Source: JABLTI01 sp035528035
Lineage (GTDB): Archaea > Asgardarchaeota > Heimdallarchaeia > JABLTI01
Direction: 5' to 3'
Length of the DNA stretch: 64,000 bases
NCBI GenBank assembly: GCA_035528035.1
Contig: DATKZI010000051.1
Location: 1-64,000 of the forward strand
Numbering within the stretch: position 1 is the first letter of the stretch; each line of letters starts with the position of its first letter. Below, piece after piece: positions 44,517-55,300 of the stretch. The notes under the pieces were generated by a model, which was given only the letters and a program-made list of their open reading frames with translations, had not been told where the DNA came from and did no database searches. The position numbers and the translations under genes were made by a program.

Positions 44517-46316
44517 TTGCATCCAATTAAGCGAATATACAAGTTAATGACTAGAAAAACAAAATTAGCTTTTCTTGTTGTACTAATAATCGCCATACTC
44601 GAGTCTTCATCAACAATTGCTTCTCCCAAGATCGTTGAAATATTGATAGATCGAGTTTTTGTTGGAACTGAATATAATCTACTTTTACCATTAATAGCTA
44701 TTGCTGTGGCTATAGTAGTTGCAAAAGCTATCTTTCTTTTCTTACAAGGATATTTGAATGAATACATTGCTCAAAATATTGTGTTTATTATTCGTCATAA
44801 ATTGTATTCAAAAATACAAAGACAATCAATAGATTTCTTTGACAGAATAGAGTCGGGACAATTAATCTCTCGAGGTACAACTGATATTGATGCAATTAAA
44901 AGACTAATGAGTCTAGGATTTAGATCGATCTTAAGATCTATTATATTATACATCGGTATTTTTATTATGATTGGTATTTCCGATCCTTATTCTCTTATAA
45001 TTGTTGGAGTTATTGCACCAATATTATTCATTATAATGTTTAGTTTTACCTCTCGAAGAAGATATTTATTTAAAAACATACAAAATAAATTCGGTGACTT
45101 GAATTCAGTTCTTAAAGAAAATGTTCGAGGTGCAAGAGTTGTTCGAGCTTTTGCTACAGAAGAATTTGAAATTACAAAATTCGAAAAAGAAAATGAAGCT
45201 TATATGAATATGAATATTCACATGGCGAAATTAAAAAGTCTAATGAATGTTCTTTTTCCTTTTGTTTTAGGATTAGGTTCTGTTGCAATATGGTTTTTCG
45301 GTGGTAGGCAAGTAATTAATGGCGTTTTAGCCCTAGGAGCTCTTGTTGCTTTTATAAGTTACATTCAACTTTTACAAACATCAACTCGGTTCATGATTTC
45401 GGGGATAATCTATTACCAAGAAGGAGTAGCAGGCATGAATCGTATTTATGAAATAATTGACATGGAAAATAAAGTTACTAATAGACCTGGTGCAATTGAC
45501 CTTCCTAAAATAGAAGGTAATATTTTCTTTGAAAAAGTGACTTTTGCTTATCGGGATGGGGAAAGACCAGTTCTTAAAAAAATTACTTTAGACATTTTAG
45601 CTGGGGAAACAGTTGCTTTTCTTGGAACAACGGGTTCTGGTAAGAGTACAATTGTTAGTTTAGTTCCACGATTTTACGATCCTCAAGAGGGAGCTGTTTA
45701 TATTGATAATATTGATATTCGTGATATCAAGATTGATTCGTTAAGATCTAAAATTGCTCTAGTTCAACAAGAAGCTTTTCTATTTGCTCGAACCATCAAA
45801 GAAAATATTGCTTTTGGAAAACCTGATGCAACTCTTGATGAAATCATACAAGTAGCGAAAATTGCTCAAGCACATGACTTCATAATGGAAACACCTAACG
45901 GATATGATACCGTTGTTGGTGAACGTGGAGTGACTCTTTCTGGTGGGCAAAAGCAGCGATTAACGATCGCTCGAGCATTATTGCTTGATTATCCAATATT
46001 GATCATGGATGATTCCTCAAGTGCTTTGGATTTTGAAACGGAAAATCAATTCCAAAAAGCAGTTAACGCTTTGGTGAAAAATCGCACAACATTGATAGTT
46101 ACTCAAAGATTATCAACTATAAAATTTGCAACAAAAATAGTAGTAATGAATAATGGTGAGATTGAAGAAATTGGCACACATGAGGAATTGATAATGAAGA
46201 AAGGATTATACAAGTATTTATATGAAACACAATTATTATCTCAGCAAGATTCTTTTGATACAATAGAAATAGAATCAAAAGAAAAGCAAATTGAAACAGA
46301 TATTATAGAAGAATGA
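44517..46316 (+). CDS. ABC exporter subunit with degenerate catalytic site
   Basis: A 599-residue half-transporter: six membrane helices (about 15-300), then a nucleotide-binding domain. Walker A is GTTGSGKST (370-378), the signature LSGGQ is at 474-478, Walker B is ILIMDD with Asp499 where catalytic Glu is expected, and the switch position has Gln530 (TQRLST) instead of His. These replacements mark the degenerate half of a heterodimeric exporter. The start is TTG with a GAGGAA motif about 10 bases upstream. The partner gene begins 15 bases after this one ends. The substrate may be a lipid or drug-like compound; this cannot be told from sequence. Confidence 0.88.
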   Translation: MHPIKRIYKLMTRKTKLAFLVVLIIAILESSSTIASPKIVEILIDRVFVGTEYNLLLPLIAIAVAIVVAKAIFLFLQGYLNEYIAQNIVFIIRHKLYSKIQRQSIDFFDRIESGQLISRGTTDIDAIKRLMSLGFRSILRSIILYIGIFIMIGISDPYSLIIVGVIAPILFIIMFSFTSRRRYLFKNIQNKFGDLNSVLKENVRGARVVRAFATEEFEITKFEKENEAYMNMNIHMAKLKSLMNVLFPFVLGLGSVAIWFFGGRQVINGVLALGALVAFISYIQLLQTSTRFMISGIIYYQEGVAGMNRIYEIIDMENKVTNRPGAIDLPKIEGNIFFEKVTFAYRDGERPVLKKITLDILAGETVAFLGTTGSGKSTIVSLVPRFYDPQEGAVYIDNIDIRDIKIDSLRSKIALVQQEAFLFARTIKENIAFGKPDATLDEIIQVAKIAQAHDFIMETPNGYDTVVGERGVTLSGGQKQRLTIARALLLDYPILIMDDSSSALDFETENQFQKAVNALVKNRTTLIVTQRLSTIKFATKIVVMNNGEIEEIGTHEELIMKKGLYKYLYETQLLSQQDSFDTIEIESKEKQIETDIIEE

Positions 46317-46331
46317 AAAAGAGGTAACAAT

Positions 46332-48188
46332 ATGACTACAAGATATAGAGGAAAATATCAAGAATTAGCAGAAGATGCTGAAAAAGGTAAACAACCTAGG
46401 ATAACTTCTGATTTAGTTCTTGGTAAATGGGTCATAGGTTATCTCAAAGAGTTCAAGGGATTAGTAATAGTAGCTTTTATTCTAGTAATAATTAGTACGG
46501 TTATAGGGTTGATTTCACCATACATTTCAAAAAGGATATTAGATGATGCTTTAGGTGAGAATCCTATTATTATAAATGGAGATTTTAAATTATTACTTAT
46601 TTTGTGCTCAATATTATTGGGAATAATTGTACTCAATGCATTGATTGATGCTTTTAAAAGCATAACTTTGAATAAAATAGGCTATAAATCAGTAAGAAAA
46701 ATACGAAAAGATACTTTTGCTAAAATCCAAAGTCTTTCAATGAAATACTTTGATACACAAGATACAGGTCAAATTATTTCAAGAGTCACAAATGATTGTA
46801 ATAAAGTAAATGAATTAATGAGTGGGTCATTAATTAATTCCATTACGGATTTCTTTACAATTTTTGGCGTAGCAGTTTTTCTTATTTACATGAATTGGGT
46901 ATTAGGATTGATTACACTTGGAGTTTCTATTCCATCAATTATAATTATTAGCTATTTTTTTAATACCCGTGCTCGTAAAGCTTATAGAAAAACACGAAAA
47001 ACAATTGCTAATGTTACTGCAAGCTTATCTGAAAGTATTGATGGTGTTAAAGTTTCAAAATCCTTTACTCGAGAAAAAACTAATATTAAAGAATTTAGAG
47101 AAATTAATCTTGAAGATAGAAAAGCAAATTTACGAGTCGAAGCCATTTTTTCAATAACCTATCCAGTTTATAATTTCCTTTCCTCTGTTGTTGTAGGAAT
47201 TGTTTATCTCTATACAGGTTGGACTCTTTATAGAGCAGGGATTACTGTTCTTTTACCTATTACAATTGGAGAAGCAGTTGCTTTTACAAGTTATATTGGT
47301 ATGTTATTTGGTCCAATACTCAACCTTTCAATGTTTTTCAATATATTTCAATCAACTATGGCTGCTACTGAAAGGATTTATGAGCTTAATAATACTACAT
47401 CAGATGTTGTAGAAAAAGAAGATGCAATCAAATTACCAAGAATTAAAGGAGCTATCAGATTTGAAGATGTTACTTTTTCATATGTAGATGATGAAATAGT
47501 ACTTAATAATTTCAATCTGGATGTTCAACCAGGAGAATCTATTGCCATTGTTGGTCCTACTGGAGCGGGAAAAACAACTATTATGAATCTTCTTGCGAGA
47601 TTTTATGAGATACAAAAAGGAACTATTACGATTGATGGTTACAATATTCAAGATGTTACACTTAATTCTTTACATAAACAAATGGGGATAGTTTTGCAAA
47701 ATCCTTATTTGTTTTCAGGAACAATAAAAGAGAATATCTCATATGGAAATCCGGAAATATCGGAAAATAAAATTATTAATGCTGCGAAAGTAGTGAATGC
47801 TTATGAATTTATTAAACATGCTCCAAATGGCTTTGATACAGATGTAGGCGAAGACGGAAAACGTTTATCAGCTGGACAAAGACAACTAATATCTTTTGCT
47901 CGTGCTATTATCAATAATCCTCGAATTCTAATTCTAGATGAGGCGACATCTTCAGTTGATCCTTATACAGAAATATTAATAAAAAATGCTTTAGAAAAGA
48001 TACTTAAAAACAGGACATCTTTCATAGTTGCTCATCGCCTTTCTACTATTCGTAATGCTGATAGAATAATTGTAATCAAGAAAGGGGAAATTGTAGAAGA
48101 AGGAAATAATGAAGAGCTCTTATCTTTGAAAGGAGAATATTATAAACTATATCAATTGCAGTTCAAAGATCAAGAAGAATCAGAATAA
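46332..48188 (+). CDS. ABC exporter subunit with canonical catalytic site
   Basis: A 618-residue half-transporter, partner of the preceding gene. After six membrane helices comes a nucleotide-binding domain with Walker A GPTGAGKTT, signature LSAGQ (altered from LSGGQ), Walker B ILILDE with the catalytic Glu, and switch AHRLST with His. The altered signature would sit opposite the degenerate Walker B of the first subunit, so the two defects fall in the same composite ATP site. This is the layout of known asymmetric heterodimers such as TM287/288 or BmrCD. GAGGT precedes the ATG by 7 bases. Co-expressed from one transcript. Confidence 0.9.
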   Translation: MTTRYRGKYQELAEDAEKGKQPRITSDLVLGKWVIGYLKEFKGLVIVAFILVIISTVIGLISPYISKRILDDALGENPIIINGDFKLLLILCSILLGIIVLNALIDAFKSITLNKIGYKSVRKIRKDTFAKIQSLSMKYFDTQDTGQIISRVTNDCNKVNELMSGSLINSITDFFTIFGVAVFLIYMNWVLGLITLGVSIPSIIIISYFFNTRARKAYRKTRKTIANVTASLSESIDGVKVSKSFTREKTNIKEFREINLEDRKANLRVEAIFSITYPVYNFLSSVVVGIVYLYTGWTLYRAGITVLLPITIGEAVAFTSYIGMLFGPILNLSMFFNIFQSTMAATERIYELNNTTSDVVEKEDAIKLPRIKGAIRFEDVTFSYVDDEIVLNNFNLDVQPGESIAIVGPTGAGKTTIMNLLARFYEIQKGTITIDGYNIQDVTLNSLHKQMGIVLQNPYLFSGTIKENISYGNPEISENKIINAAKVVNAYEFIKHAPNGFDTDVGEDGKRLSAGQRQLISFARAIINNPRILILDEATSSVDPYTEILIKNALEKILKNRTSFIVAHRLSTIRNADRIIVIKKGEIVEEGNNEELLSLKGEYYKLYQLQFKDQEESE

Positions 48189-48311
48189 AATAATTTTTTT
48201 ATCGTTTTTTTAATAAACAATCAGAAAACTATATTTGCTTTATTCGATATATTAAATGTAATTATTTTGTTGCCTGTTTAAATTAATGCAACGAAAAATA
48301 AGGGGGAAATT

Positions 48312-49025
48312 ATGACCTATCGTTTTATAACTCAAGTAAGTGAAAGCAAAAACCTTGGCAAGGTTATGCACATTAACTTCTATTCGAATAAAACATGCAC
48401 TTACAATTGTGTCTACTGTGGTGATGGTCCCACAGATCATCAAACATTAGATAGGAAATTTCTCTTTGGAGCTCGTGTAGTTATTGATGAAATCGAAGAT
48501 TACATACTAAAGGAAGGAAAGCCAGATTATATATGGTTCACTTGTAAAGGAGAACCAACTCTAAATTTAATGTTCGGTAAAATCGTAAATGAAATTAGAA
48601 AATCTTATCCGGAAATAAAAATTGGTACTTGGACAAATGGGACTTTGCTCAATAGAGAAGATGTCTGTAAAGAATTAGCTCTCTGTGATCATATAATAGT
48701 AGATTTAGATAGTGTAAATAATGATGAATTTCAAAAAATCAATCGACCAATCATTTCTATCAAGCTTGAAAGTTTATTAGAAAATATCAAATCCTTTAGA
48801 AAAAATTACCCGGGAAAATTTTGGATTCATACCGTTTTCTTACGAGGATATAACGATTCTGATAAAAATCTATTAGGATTGCGAAAATATTTCGAGGAAT
48901 TAAATCCTGATCAATTATACATTTCATATGGCCTTAAAAGCTCTGAAGGGCCACTTACAGATGAATTCAAAGAGAACTTTAAACAGAGATTTAATGATGG
49001 AAAGTTTGAAATAAAAATCGAATAA
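48312..49025 (+). CDS. radical SAM protein (COG0731-like)
   Basis: A 237-residue radical SAM enzyme with the cluster motif CTYNCVYC (C-x3-C-x2-C, residues 34-41) followed by GDGPT. It also has WFTCKGEPTL (the GE-type SAM-binding strand), KIGTWTNGTLL and DHIIVDLDSVNNDEF. The overall pattern resembles COG0731 Fe-S oxidoreductases, a group that includes the wyosine tRNA enzyme and functionally unknown members. It would bind a 4Fe-4S cluster and SAM. The reaction is unknown. GGGGG at 48302-48306 precedes the ATG. The stop is 4 bases from the convergent gene. Confidence 0.82.
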   Translation: MTYRFITQVSESKNLGKVMHINFYSNKTCTYNCVYCGDGPTDHQTLDRKFLFGARVVIDEIEDYILKEGKPDYIWFTCKGEPTLNLMFGKIVNEIRKSYPEIKIGTWTNGTLLNREDVCKELALCDHIIVDLDSVNNDEFQKINRPIISIKLESLLENIKSFRKNYPGKFWIHTVFLRGYNDSDKNLLGLRKYFEELNPDQLYISYGLKSSEGPLTDEFKENFKQRFNDGKFEIKIE

Positions 49026-49029
49026 AAAA

Positions 49030-49812
49030 TCAACTAATAATTAATAATTTGCTCCTTTTTATATAACTTGAATAAACAATTATGTTTCCTATTTGCAATA
49101 GATTTTGAGAACCATAATGGAAATAATAGAGTAATGTATGAATTAAAGAATTATCACCATGATATGATACTCCTATCATAATTGTTATTATGTATATTGC
49201 AAAGAAAATACTTAACACAATAGGTCCTTTATTAGCAACATTAACGGAGATATTTGATTCACTCCTCAAATAATTTGTAAAGAAAATAGTTGCTGTTAGC
49301 AATAGAATAGTTATAAGAATTCTAAATGTATCAGTCCAATGAATAAAGAATGCATAACTGTAGGTATAAAATTCAATTGTTGGTAGAAATCCTATCAACG
49401 AAATTTCTAGTGTGCCTTGAGCAGTACCGATATGAATGATTAAAGTTCGAGAAAAAGTGAGAGCTACCATTAAACCAAGGGTTATAATAATGATGATAAT
49501 ATAACGTTGATATTCTTCTTTAGCTATTCTTTTGTATAAAATAAAAGCAATAAATAAACCTAGTATTCCGAGAAATTGGATTGAATCAAAAAAAATTGTG
49601 AAACCAATTAAGATATCATGTCTAATTATAAAAAATCCAGAACCATAAGTACCAAAAGTAGCATCTAGAATGAGAAACCATCTTCTAAAAAGTAAATAAC
49701 AAAAGCTAATAATGATAATTAAAGCTGAAAAGAAAATAATTTTTTTGGAAATCGCTAATTGTCTCTCTTCTTTATCTAATTTGGTTGGATATGTTCCTAC
49801 ATCTTTACTCAT
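49030..49812 (-). CDS. polytopic membrane protein, unknown function
   Basis: A 260-residue protein with about six to seven hydrophobic helices: near 27-49, 65-92, 98-125, 150-180, 198-220 and 230-250. No transporter signature or conserved charged motif is recognised. The N terminus (about 20 residues) is hydrophilic and should be cytoplasmic. It starts with ATG. It lies between a convergent radical SAM gene and an HD-domain gene, with an 80-base gap upstream. No function is proposed. Confidence 0.6.
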   Translation of the reverse strand: MSKDVGTYPTKLDKEERQLAISKKIIFFSALIIIISFCYLLFRRWFLILDATFGTYGSGFFIIRHDILIGFTIFFDSIQFLGILGLFIAFILYKRIAKEEYQRYIIIIIITLGLMVALTFSRTLIIHIGTAQGTLEISLIGFLPTIEFYTYSYAFFIHWTDTFRILITILLLTATIFFTNYLRSESNISVNVANKGPIVLSIFFAIYIITIMIGVSYHGDNSLIHTLLYYFHYGSQNLLQIGNIIVYSSYIKRSKLLIIS

Positions 49813-49892
49813 TAACTCACCAATTATTACATTATATTGATAATTATTAATGAAAAGATCTATTCTTAAATTGCTTGATTATCTTTCAAATT

Positions 49893-50396
49893 TTATTTTT
49901 TTAAACAAATATTAATGAATTCAATAAGAGTTATATTGCACTCTTCAACTTGTTTAATTAAATCTTTCAACCAAGGTTTTTCACAAACCCAATTTTCAAG
50001 CTGATTAATGATTAATTCAGAGGTAATTTTTTCATTAGTTCTTTCCAAAACTTCAATTAAATTATCTAAAGCATCAACTGAAATAAGTATTTTAGATAGA
50101 ATTGTTTTTGGTTCTAAATGAGTTCGATAATCATGGGTTTTTATAGCTTCTATTGCTTCTTTGGATAGTTTTTCTTGAAGTATTTCACCTGCAATAATAC
50201 CATGTAATTGTCTATTTGCTAATGTTTCATCATAATCCATATCATGCAAGAATCCAACTAATTCCCATTCATTTCTATTTTCATTATAGAAATCAGCGAT
50301 ATTCAACATCATTCTACCAACACGAAGTGAATGATTGTAATGTGATGTTTCAGATATAAGTGCAATTGCTTCATCACGGGAAATTTTAGGATCCAC
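49893..50396 (-). CDS. HD-domain phosphohydrolase
   Basis: A 167-residue protein with the HD-domain ligand pattern: H17 in NHSLRVGRMML, HD in GFLHDMDYDE, a further H in QLHGIIAGEIL and THDYR. This matches HDIG-like metal-dependent phosphohydrolases, often acting on nucleotides. Substrate unknown. It starts with GTG, preceded by AGGTG, a good archaeal ribosome-binding site. It follows the hdr operon on the same strand but 110 bases after hdrB, so it is probably a separate unit or a weakly linked one. Confidence 0.8.
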   Translation of the reverse strand: MDPKISRDEAIALISETSHYNHSLRVGRMMLNIADFYNENRNEWELVGFLHDMDYDETLANRQLHGIIAGEILQEKLSKEAIEAIKTHDYRTHLEPKTILSKILISVDALDNLIEVLERTNEKITSELIINQLENWVCEKPWLKDLIKQVEECNITLIEFINICLKK

Positions 50397-50506
50397 AATT
50401 AAACACCTAGCTTATTAAAAAGTTAAATTGGTTATTAATAGATTTTATTGTGCAAAAACAAGAAGATAAAAAAAGTGAAAAAGACGAAAAAAATCTTCTT
50501 TTTAAC

Positions 50507-51373
50507 TTATTTTGATAATAATTCTTCCCAACCTGTAAGATTTAATTGTAATCCTAAAGATTCTTCATCTAAACCTATTGCTAGACCTACATATTGAGAA
50601 AGATACATTGAAGGCAATTTGATATCTTTATTTATAACCTTCCCAGCTACATCTTGAGCATTTCCAAGCTGTTTCTGACAGAAAGGACAGATATTACAAA
50701 TACTATTGTAACCTCGTTGTTTAATCACATCAACTTTATTTCCTGAAACACCAAGAGCTTGTTCAGCTTTGACTCCAATGATAGTTGCTGCACAGCAATC
50801 AAGCAATTCAGGATAATTAGGTGATTTTGCACCAAGGGTTTCAAGTATCTCTTGAATTTTCATAGGATTTTCAGAATCGTCTGGACGAGATATTGTAGTT
50901 GGTCTAATAGCATGACATCCGTAATGAGCAGCGGTTCTTAATCCTTTCAATTTTCGTTTAACACTTTTTTGCAATCTTTCTAATCCTATCTCGTCGTAAA
51001 TTATTGAAAGAATATTATAAACAGGTAATGAATTATCATAATGTAAACCTTCTTTTGCAAGTGCTTCATTGATCTTTTCCTTCAAATCTGGATGGTTTTT
51101 TAATTCATGTTCCAATTCAGCTAGAGAGAGATCACAACCATTGCAAATAGTAGCTATTGCTTCAAAACCTTGAGCTTGTGCCAAAGCATGAATTCTTGCT
51201 GATAAAAATGCCCATAATTCATGTTTCGTTGATTTTATAGGTGTCCCACAACAAGTTTGATCGTTAATGTCTTTGTAATCAATGTTAAAGTGAGTTAAAA
51301 TTGTTCTTGAACTAAGTTCATTTTCATAGGTATCAGCTTGAGATGTACAGCCGGTATAAAATCCAAATTTCAT
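50507..51373 (-). CDS. hdrB: heterodisulfide reductase subunit B
   Basis: A 288-residue protein with two CCG domains. The first has C9 (TGCTS), the CC pair in DQTCCGTP and CNGC; the second has YGCHAI, the CC pair in LLDCCAAT and CNICPFC. These cysteines hold the noncubane 4Fe-4S cluster that reduces a disulfide in HdrB. Its start overlaps the hdrC stop by 4 bases, so the two are translationally coupled. In methanogens the substrate is CoM-S-S-CoB; in non-methanogens it may be another disulfide or a metabolic intermediate. It is the last gene of a four-gene operon. Confidence 0.92.
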   Translation of the reverse strand: MKFGFYTGCTSQADTYENELSSRTILTHFNIDYKDINDQTCCGTPIKSTKHELWAFLSARIHALAQAQGFEAIATICNGCDLSLAELEHELKNHPDLKEKINEALAKEGLHYDNSLPVYNILSIIYDEIGLERLQKSVKRKLKGLRTAAHYGCHAIRPTTISRPDDSENPMKIQEILETLGAKSPNYPELLDCCAATIIGVKAEQALGVSGNKVDVIKQRGYNSICNICPFCQKQLGNAQDVAGKVINKDIKLPSMYLSQYVGLAIGLDEESLGLQLNLTGWEELLSK

Positions 51374-51909
51374 TTTTTATCCTCCGAAGATTTAAGGTTT
51401 AAAACTTGCTCCACACCAATTACTTTTAATGCTTCTTGAAAAGCTTCAATATTAGTTAACACTCGAGATGGGAGATTCAATTCTTCTCTATCTATAAATT
51501 CAAAATCTATGGTTTGAACTTCTCGAGGTTGATTGATAGCTCCATTCTGATTTATAGCTTTAATCATTTCAGAGAATGCTTTTGGAGGTACTATGCCCCG
51601 ATTAACCATTATATTTGTTAATGATTGAATGGTTTGTACTGGAGAAGTCTTCATAGGACATCGAGTTTGGCAAGTTAAGCAATTGAAACAATACCAGAGA
51701 ATTCCTGAATCAATTATATCATCTACTAAACCCATTTGAGCTGCTGCTTGGAATTTATGTGGTGCAAAGTCGTCAAATATTTTATTCGCTGGGCAACCAT
51801 TTGTACATTTGACACAGGTATAGCAATCCTCAGGCTTTGCTTCCTCAAAGATTACTTTGATTTTGTTTGTTAATTCTGTATCTCTTGAACTATATTCTAT
51901 AATATCCAT
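51370..51909 (-). CDS. hdrC: heterodisulfide reductase subunit C
   Basis: A 179-residue ferredoxin-like subunit with two 4Fe-4S motifs: CYTCVKCTNGCP (about residues 30-41) and CFNCLTCQTRCP (about 73-84), followed by an alpha-helical C-terminal region. HdrC passes electrons from HdrA to HdrB. A GGATG motif precedes the ATG start. It lies between mvhD and hdrB in the operon and overlaps hdrB. Length is normal for the family. Confidence 0.92.
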   Translation of the reverse strand: MDIIEYSSRDTELTNKIKVIFEEAKPEDCYTCVKCTNGCPANKIFDDFAPHKFQAAAQMGLVDDIIDSGILWYCFNCLTCQTRCPMKTSPVQTIQSLTNIMVNRGIVPPKAFSEMIKAINQNGAINQPREVQTIDFEFIDREELNLPSRVLTNIEAFQEALKVIGVEQVLNLKSSEDKK

Positions 51910-51911
51910 TT

Positions 51912-52364
51912 TTACTCATCCTTTTTTTTATTTAATGGACTTGGCCCTAACTCTTTTAATTTCTCAACCATCTCTATTACTGTATCAGCAAATTTATTTC
52001 CTTCACCAGCTGAAATAAATTCCAAACGAAGCCTATCCTCATTTAGTCCAATTTGTTTCATTAGTCGGTGTAAAAGTTCCACTCGTTTTACAGTTTTATA
52101 ATTCTGAGCAATATAATGGCAATCACCAAGATGACAAGCAGCGATCAATACCCCATCTGCACCATTCTCAAAAGCATCTACAACAAATTGAGGATCTACC
52201 CTACCTGAACACATTGTACGAATAATACGGATATTAGGAGGATATTTTAATCGTGATAATCCAGCAAGATCAGCTCCTGCATAGGAACACCAATTACAGC
52301 AAAAAGCAAGTAAATTTGGTTCAAATGATTCATTTTTTGTTATGGTAGTAGTTTTTGTACTCAT
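51912..52364 (-). CDS. mvhD: MvhD/FlpD-type electron-transfer subunit (2Fe-2S)
   Basis: A protein of about 150 residues with the MvhD pattern: LLAFCCNWCSYAGADLAG at the N terminus, RTMCSGRVDPQFVVDAFENGADGVLIAACHLGDCHY, then a long helix pair. The cysteines bind a 2Fe-2S cluster that feeds electrons into HdrA. A strong GGAGG lies 8 bases before the ATG at 52364, which therefore is preferred over the earlier TTG at 52379. No hydrogenase (mvhA/mvhG) gene is nearby, so this subunit may accept electrons from another donor. Confidence 0.9.
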   Translation of the reverse strand: MSTKTTTITKNESFEPNLLAFCCNWCSYAGADLAGLSRLKYPPNIRIIRTMCSGRVDPQFVVDAFENGADGVLIAACHLGDCHYIAQNYKTVKRVELLHRLMKQIGLNEDRLRLEFISAGEGNKFADTVIEMVEKLKELGPSPLNKKKDE

Positions 52365-52381
52365 TTTCATTTCCTCCAAAA

Positions 52382-55300
52382 TTATGGTGCAGGAGTCGTA
52401 GATTCCCTAAAAGCTGTTTCAATCATTGCTTCAATTTGCTCATCAGTGAAGTGTCGAGTTGAAATAGCCCTTGATGGACAAGTAACAGAGCAAGCACCGC
52501 ATCCTTCACACAGTATTTCTTTTACTTGTGACTTAAGATGTCCTTTCTCATCAGGAACCAAGGTTAATGCGCCAAAAGTACATGTCGAAACACAGGTACC
52601 ACATCCAGAGCAAACCGTTTGGTTTACATAAGCAACAATTGATTCTTTTTCTATCGATTTACTCATAATTAATTTTGCAGCTAAAGTTGCTGCCGCTGTT
52701 CCCTGTGCAACAGTATCAGTTATATCGATAGGTCCTCTACATGCTCCTGCTATTAACTTTCCAGCAGAAGCAGTTTCTACCGGTCCAAGTTTAATGTGTT
52801 TTTCAATGAAGAAACCATTTTTATCTATTGAACAACTTAGTAGTTCACCAATTTTCTTAGCATCCTTTTGTGGTTCCATTGCGGTCTGTAGAACAATTAG
52901 ATCTGGTCGATATCTGATAGTTTTACCTAGATCTGAATGATAGATATCAAAATACATATCACCATTGACATCTTTTCGAATATCGCTTGGAACTCCTTTA
53001 ATAAAGTCTACACCCATACTCCTCGATTTATTATATAATTCCTCATACCCTTTGCCAAAGGTTCTAATATCTTTATAGAAAAGTAAAGTGTCAATTTCTT
53101 TACCATATTTATTCTTCATTAAGTATGAATGCTTAATGGAAGCTGTACAACAGTATCTGGAACAATATTCATGATAATTTTTATCACGACTTCCTACACA
53201 ATTTATAAAAGCTATTGCTTTAGGTTTCTTACCGGTTGATGGAACATAAAGCACTCCTTCTGTAGGTCCAGCAGAATTGGTTAATCGCTCAAATTCCATT
53301 CCTGTTATAATGTCTGGATATTCAGGATCTTTATAGTGATATTGAGTGATTTTTCTTGGATCAAATGTACTGAAACCTGTTGCAACAATAATTGCACCAA
53401 CTCTTTCAGATACAATTTCGGGGACTTGATTGTGATCTATAGCTTCAGCTTCACAAGCACGAACACATTCCTTGCAAACTCCACAGTTCGCACAATGCAA
53501 ACATCTGCTTGCTTCTGCTTTTGCATCTTCCTCCGAATAAGGTTTAGCTACTTCTAAATAACAATCTTCTAAACGTTTTTCTGCAGTTTCTTTTGGCATA
53601 GGAATTCGTTTTCTACTATTAGCTCTTTCAATAGGTATATTATCAACGACTTTTCCGATTCTTACTCTTCCTTTATAGATTTGAGAATGAGTATCAGCTG
53701 CTTCTGGTCGACCATCATAAAGATTCATACCTCGGAGAAATCGATGAACTGATTCTCCAGCCCATTTACCTGAAGCAATGGCTTCAATTACAGATTCAGG
53801 ACTATAATAAAATTCTCCACAACAGAAAATATGTTCGTGTGCTTTTGATTGCAAGGTCATTGAATCAATAATTAGTTGTCCATGACTATCTATCATATCT
53901 TCTGGAACAATCGTTCTATCAAAAAATTGACCAATTGCTATAAAGATATGATCAAAATCTTCTGTATATTCTGATCCTTGAACAACAATTGCTCTTCTTC
54001 GTCCTTCTGAATCTGGGTCACCTAATTTAGTTTTAGCTAATTCAGCTTTTGCGAGTTTGCCATCTTTACCAGTGAAACGATTAACTCTTACTAGAGTGTC
54101 AAGAATTATTCCTTCCTCGATAGCGTCATCTATTTCTTCTTGGTAAGCAGGCATTTCTTTCTTACTACGACGATAAAGTATTTTTACTTCATCAGCGCCT
54201 AATCTTTTAGCTACTCGAGCAACATCAATAGCTGTGTTTCCACCACCAACAATACCTACTTTACCTTTCAAACTAGTAATTTTCTTATCACAAACATCTT
54301 TCAAGAAATCTAAACCAGGTATAATACCTTCGAGGTTTTCTCCTTCAACTTCTAAATCAAAATTCCCAACTGCCCCAGTTGAAATAATAACTGCATCAAA
54401 ACCTTTTCTTCGTAGCAATCCTCTTTTCTTAAGGTCATTAAAGGTTAAATCAGAATTTTGACCAACACGTACACCAGTTTTTAATTCTACACCCAAGTCG
54501 AGAATTCGTTGGATTTCATGGTTTAGAACAACTTTTGGCAATCGATAATCAGGAATTGCATATTGGAGAAGACCACCAGCTTTTTCCTTCATTTCATAAA
54601 CAGTAACATTATACCCTTTAAGTGCTAACCACCATGCTGAAGATAAACCAGAAGGTCCAGCACCAATTATAGCTATTTTCTCTTTAAACTTCTTATGAAC
54701 GGGTGTTACTTTTTCTTCAGTTAAATTTTCTCGTTCATATTCACAAACGAAATTCTTAAGAGATCTGATAGAAACAGGATTATCAACTTGCCCACGACCA
54801 CAATACTCTTCACAAAGTCCTACACAGATTTTCCCACAAACAGATGGGAAAGGATTCTCTTCACGGATAAGATCAATTGCTTCTTTGTATTTACCCAAAG
54901 CAATAAGATTTACATATCCTTGAACATGAATGTCAGCAGGACAACCATCTCTACAAGGAGGTATGCCTAATTTATCAATGATATAACATTGAGGAACTGC
55001 TTGTGGAAAGGGAATATAAGTAGCTTTATGGGTTGTCAGTCCTTCATCAAAAACACTAATAACATTAGAAGGACAGTTTTTTGTGCAATCGCCACATCCT
55101 GTGCATTTCTCTATATCGATATAACGAGGTTTCTTTAAGATCTTAACATCAAAATTTCCTACATAGCCAGAGACGTTTGTTACTTCTGCATTTGTTAATA
55201 GAGTTATATTTGGATGATCTGCAACTTCTGCCATTTTTGGTGTTAAAATACATGCTGAACAATCTTGCGTTGGAAATGTCTTATCCAATTGAGCCATTTT

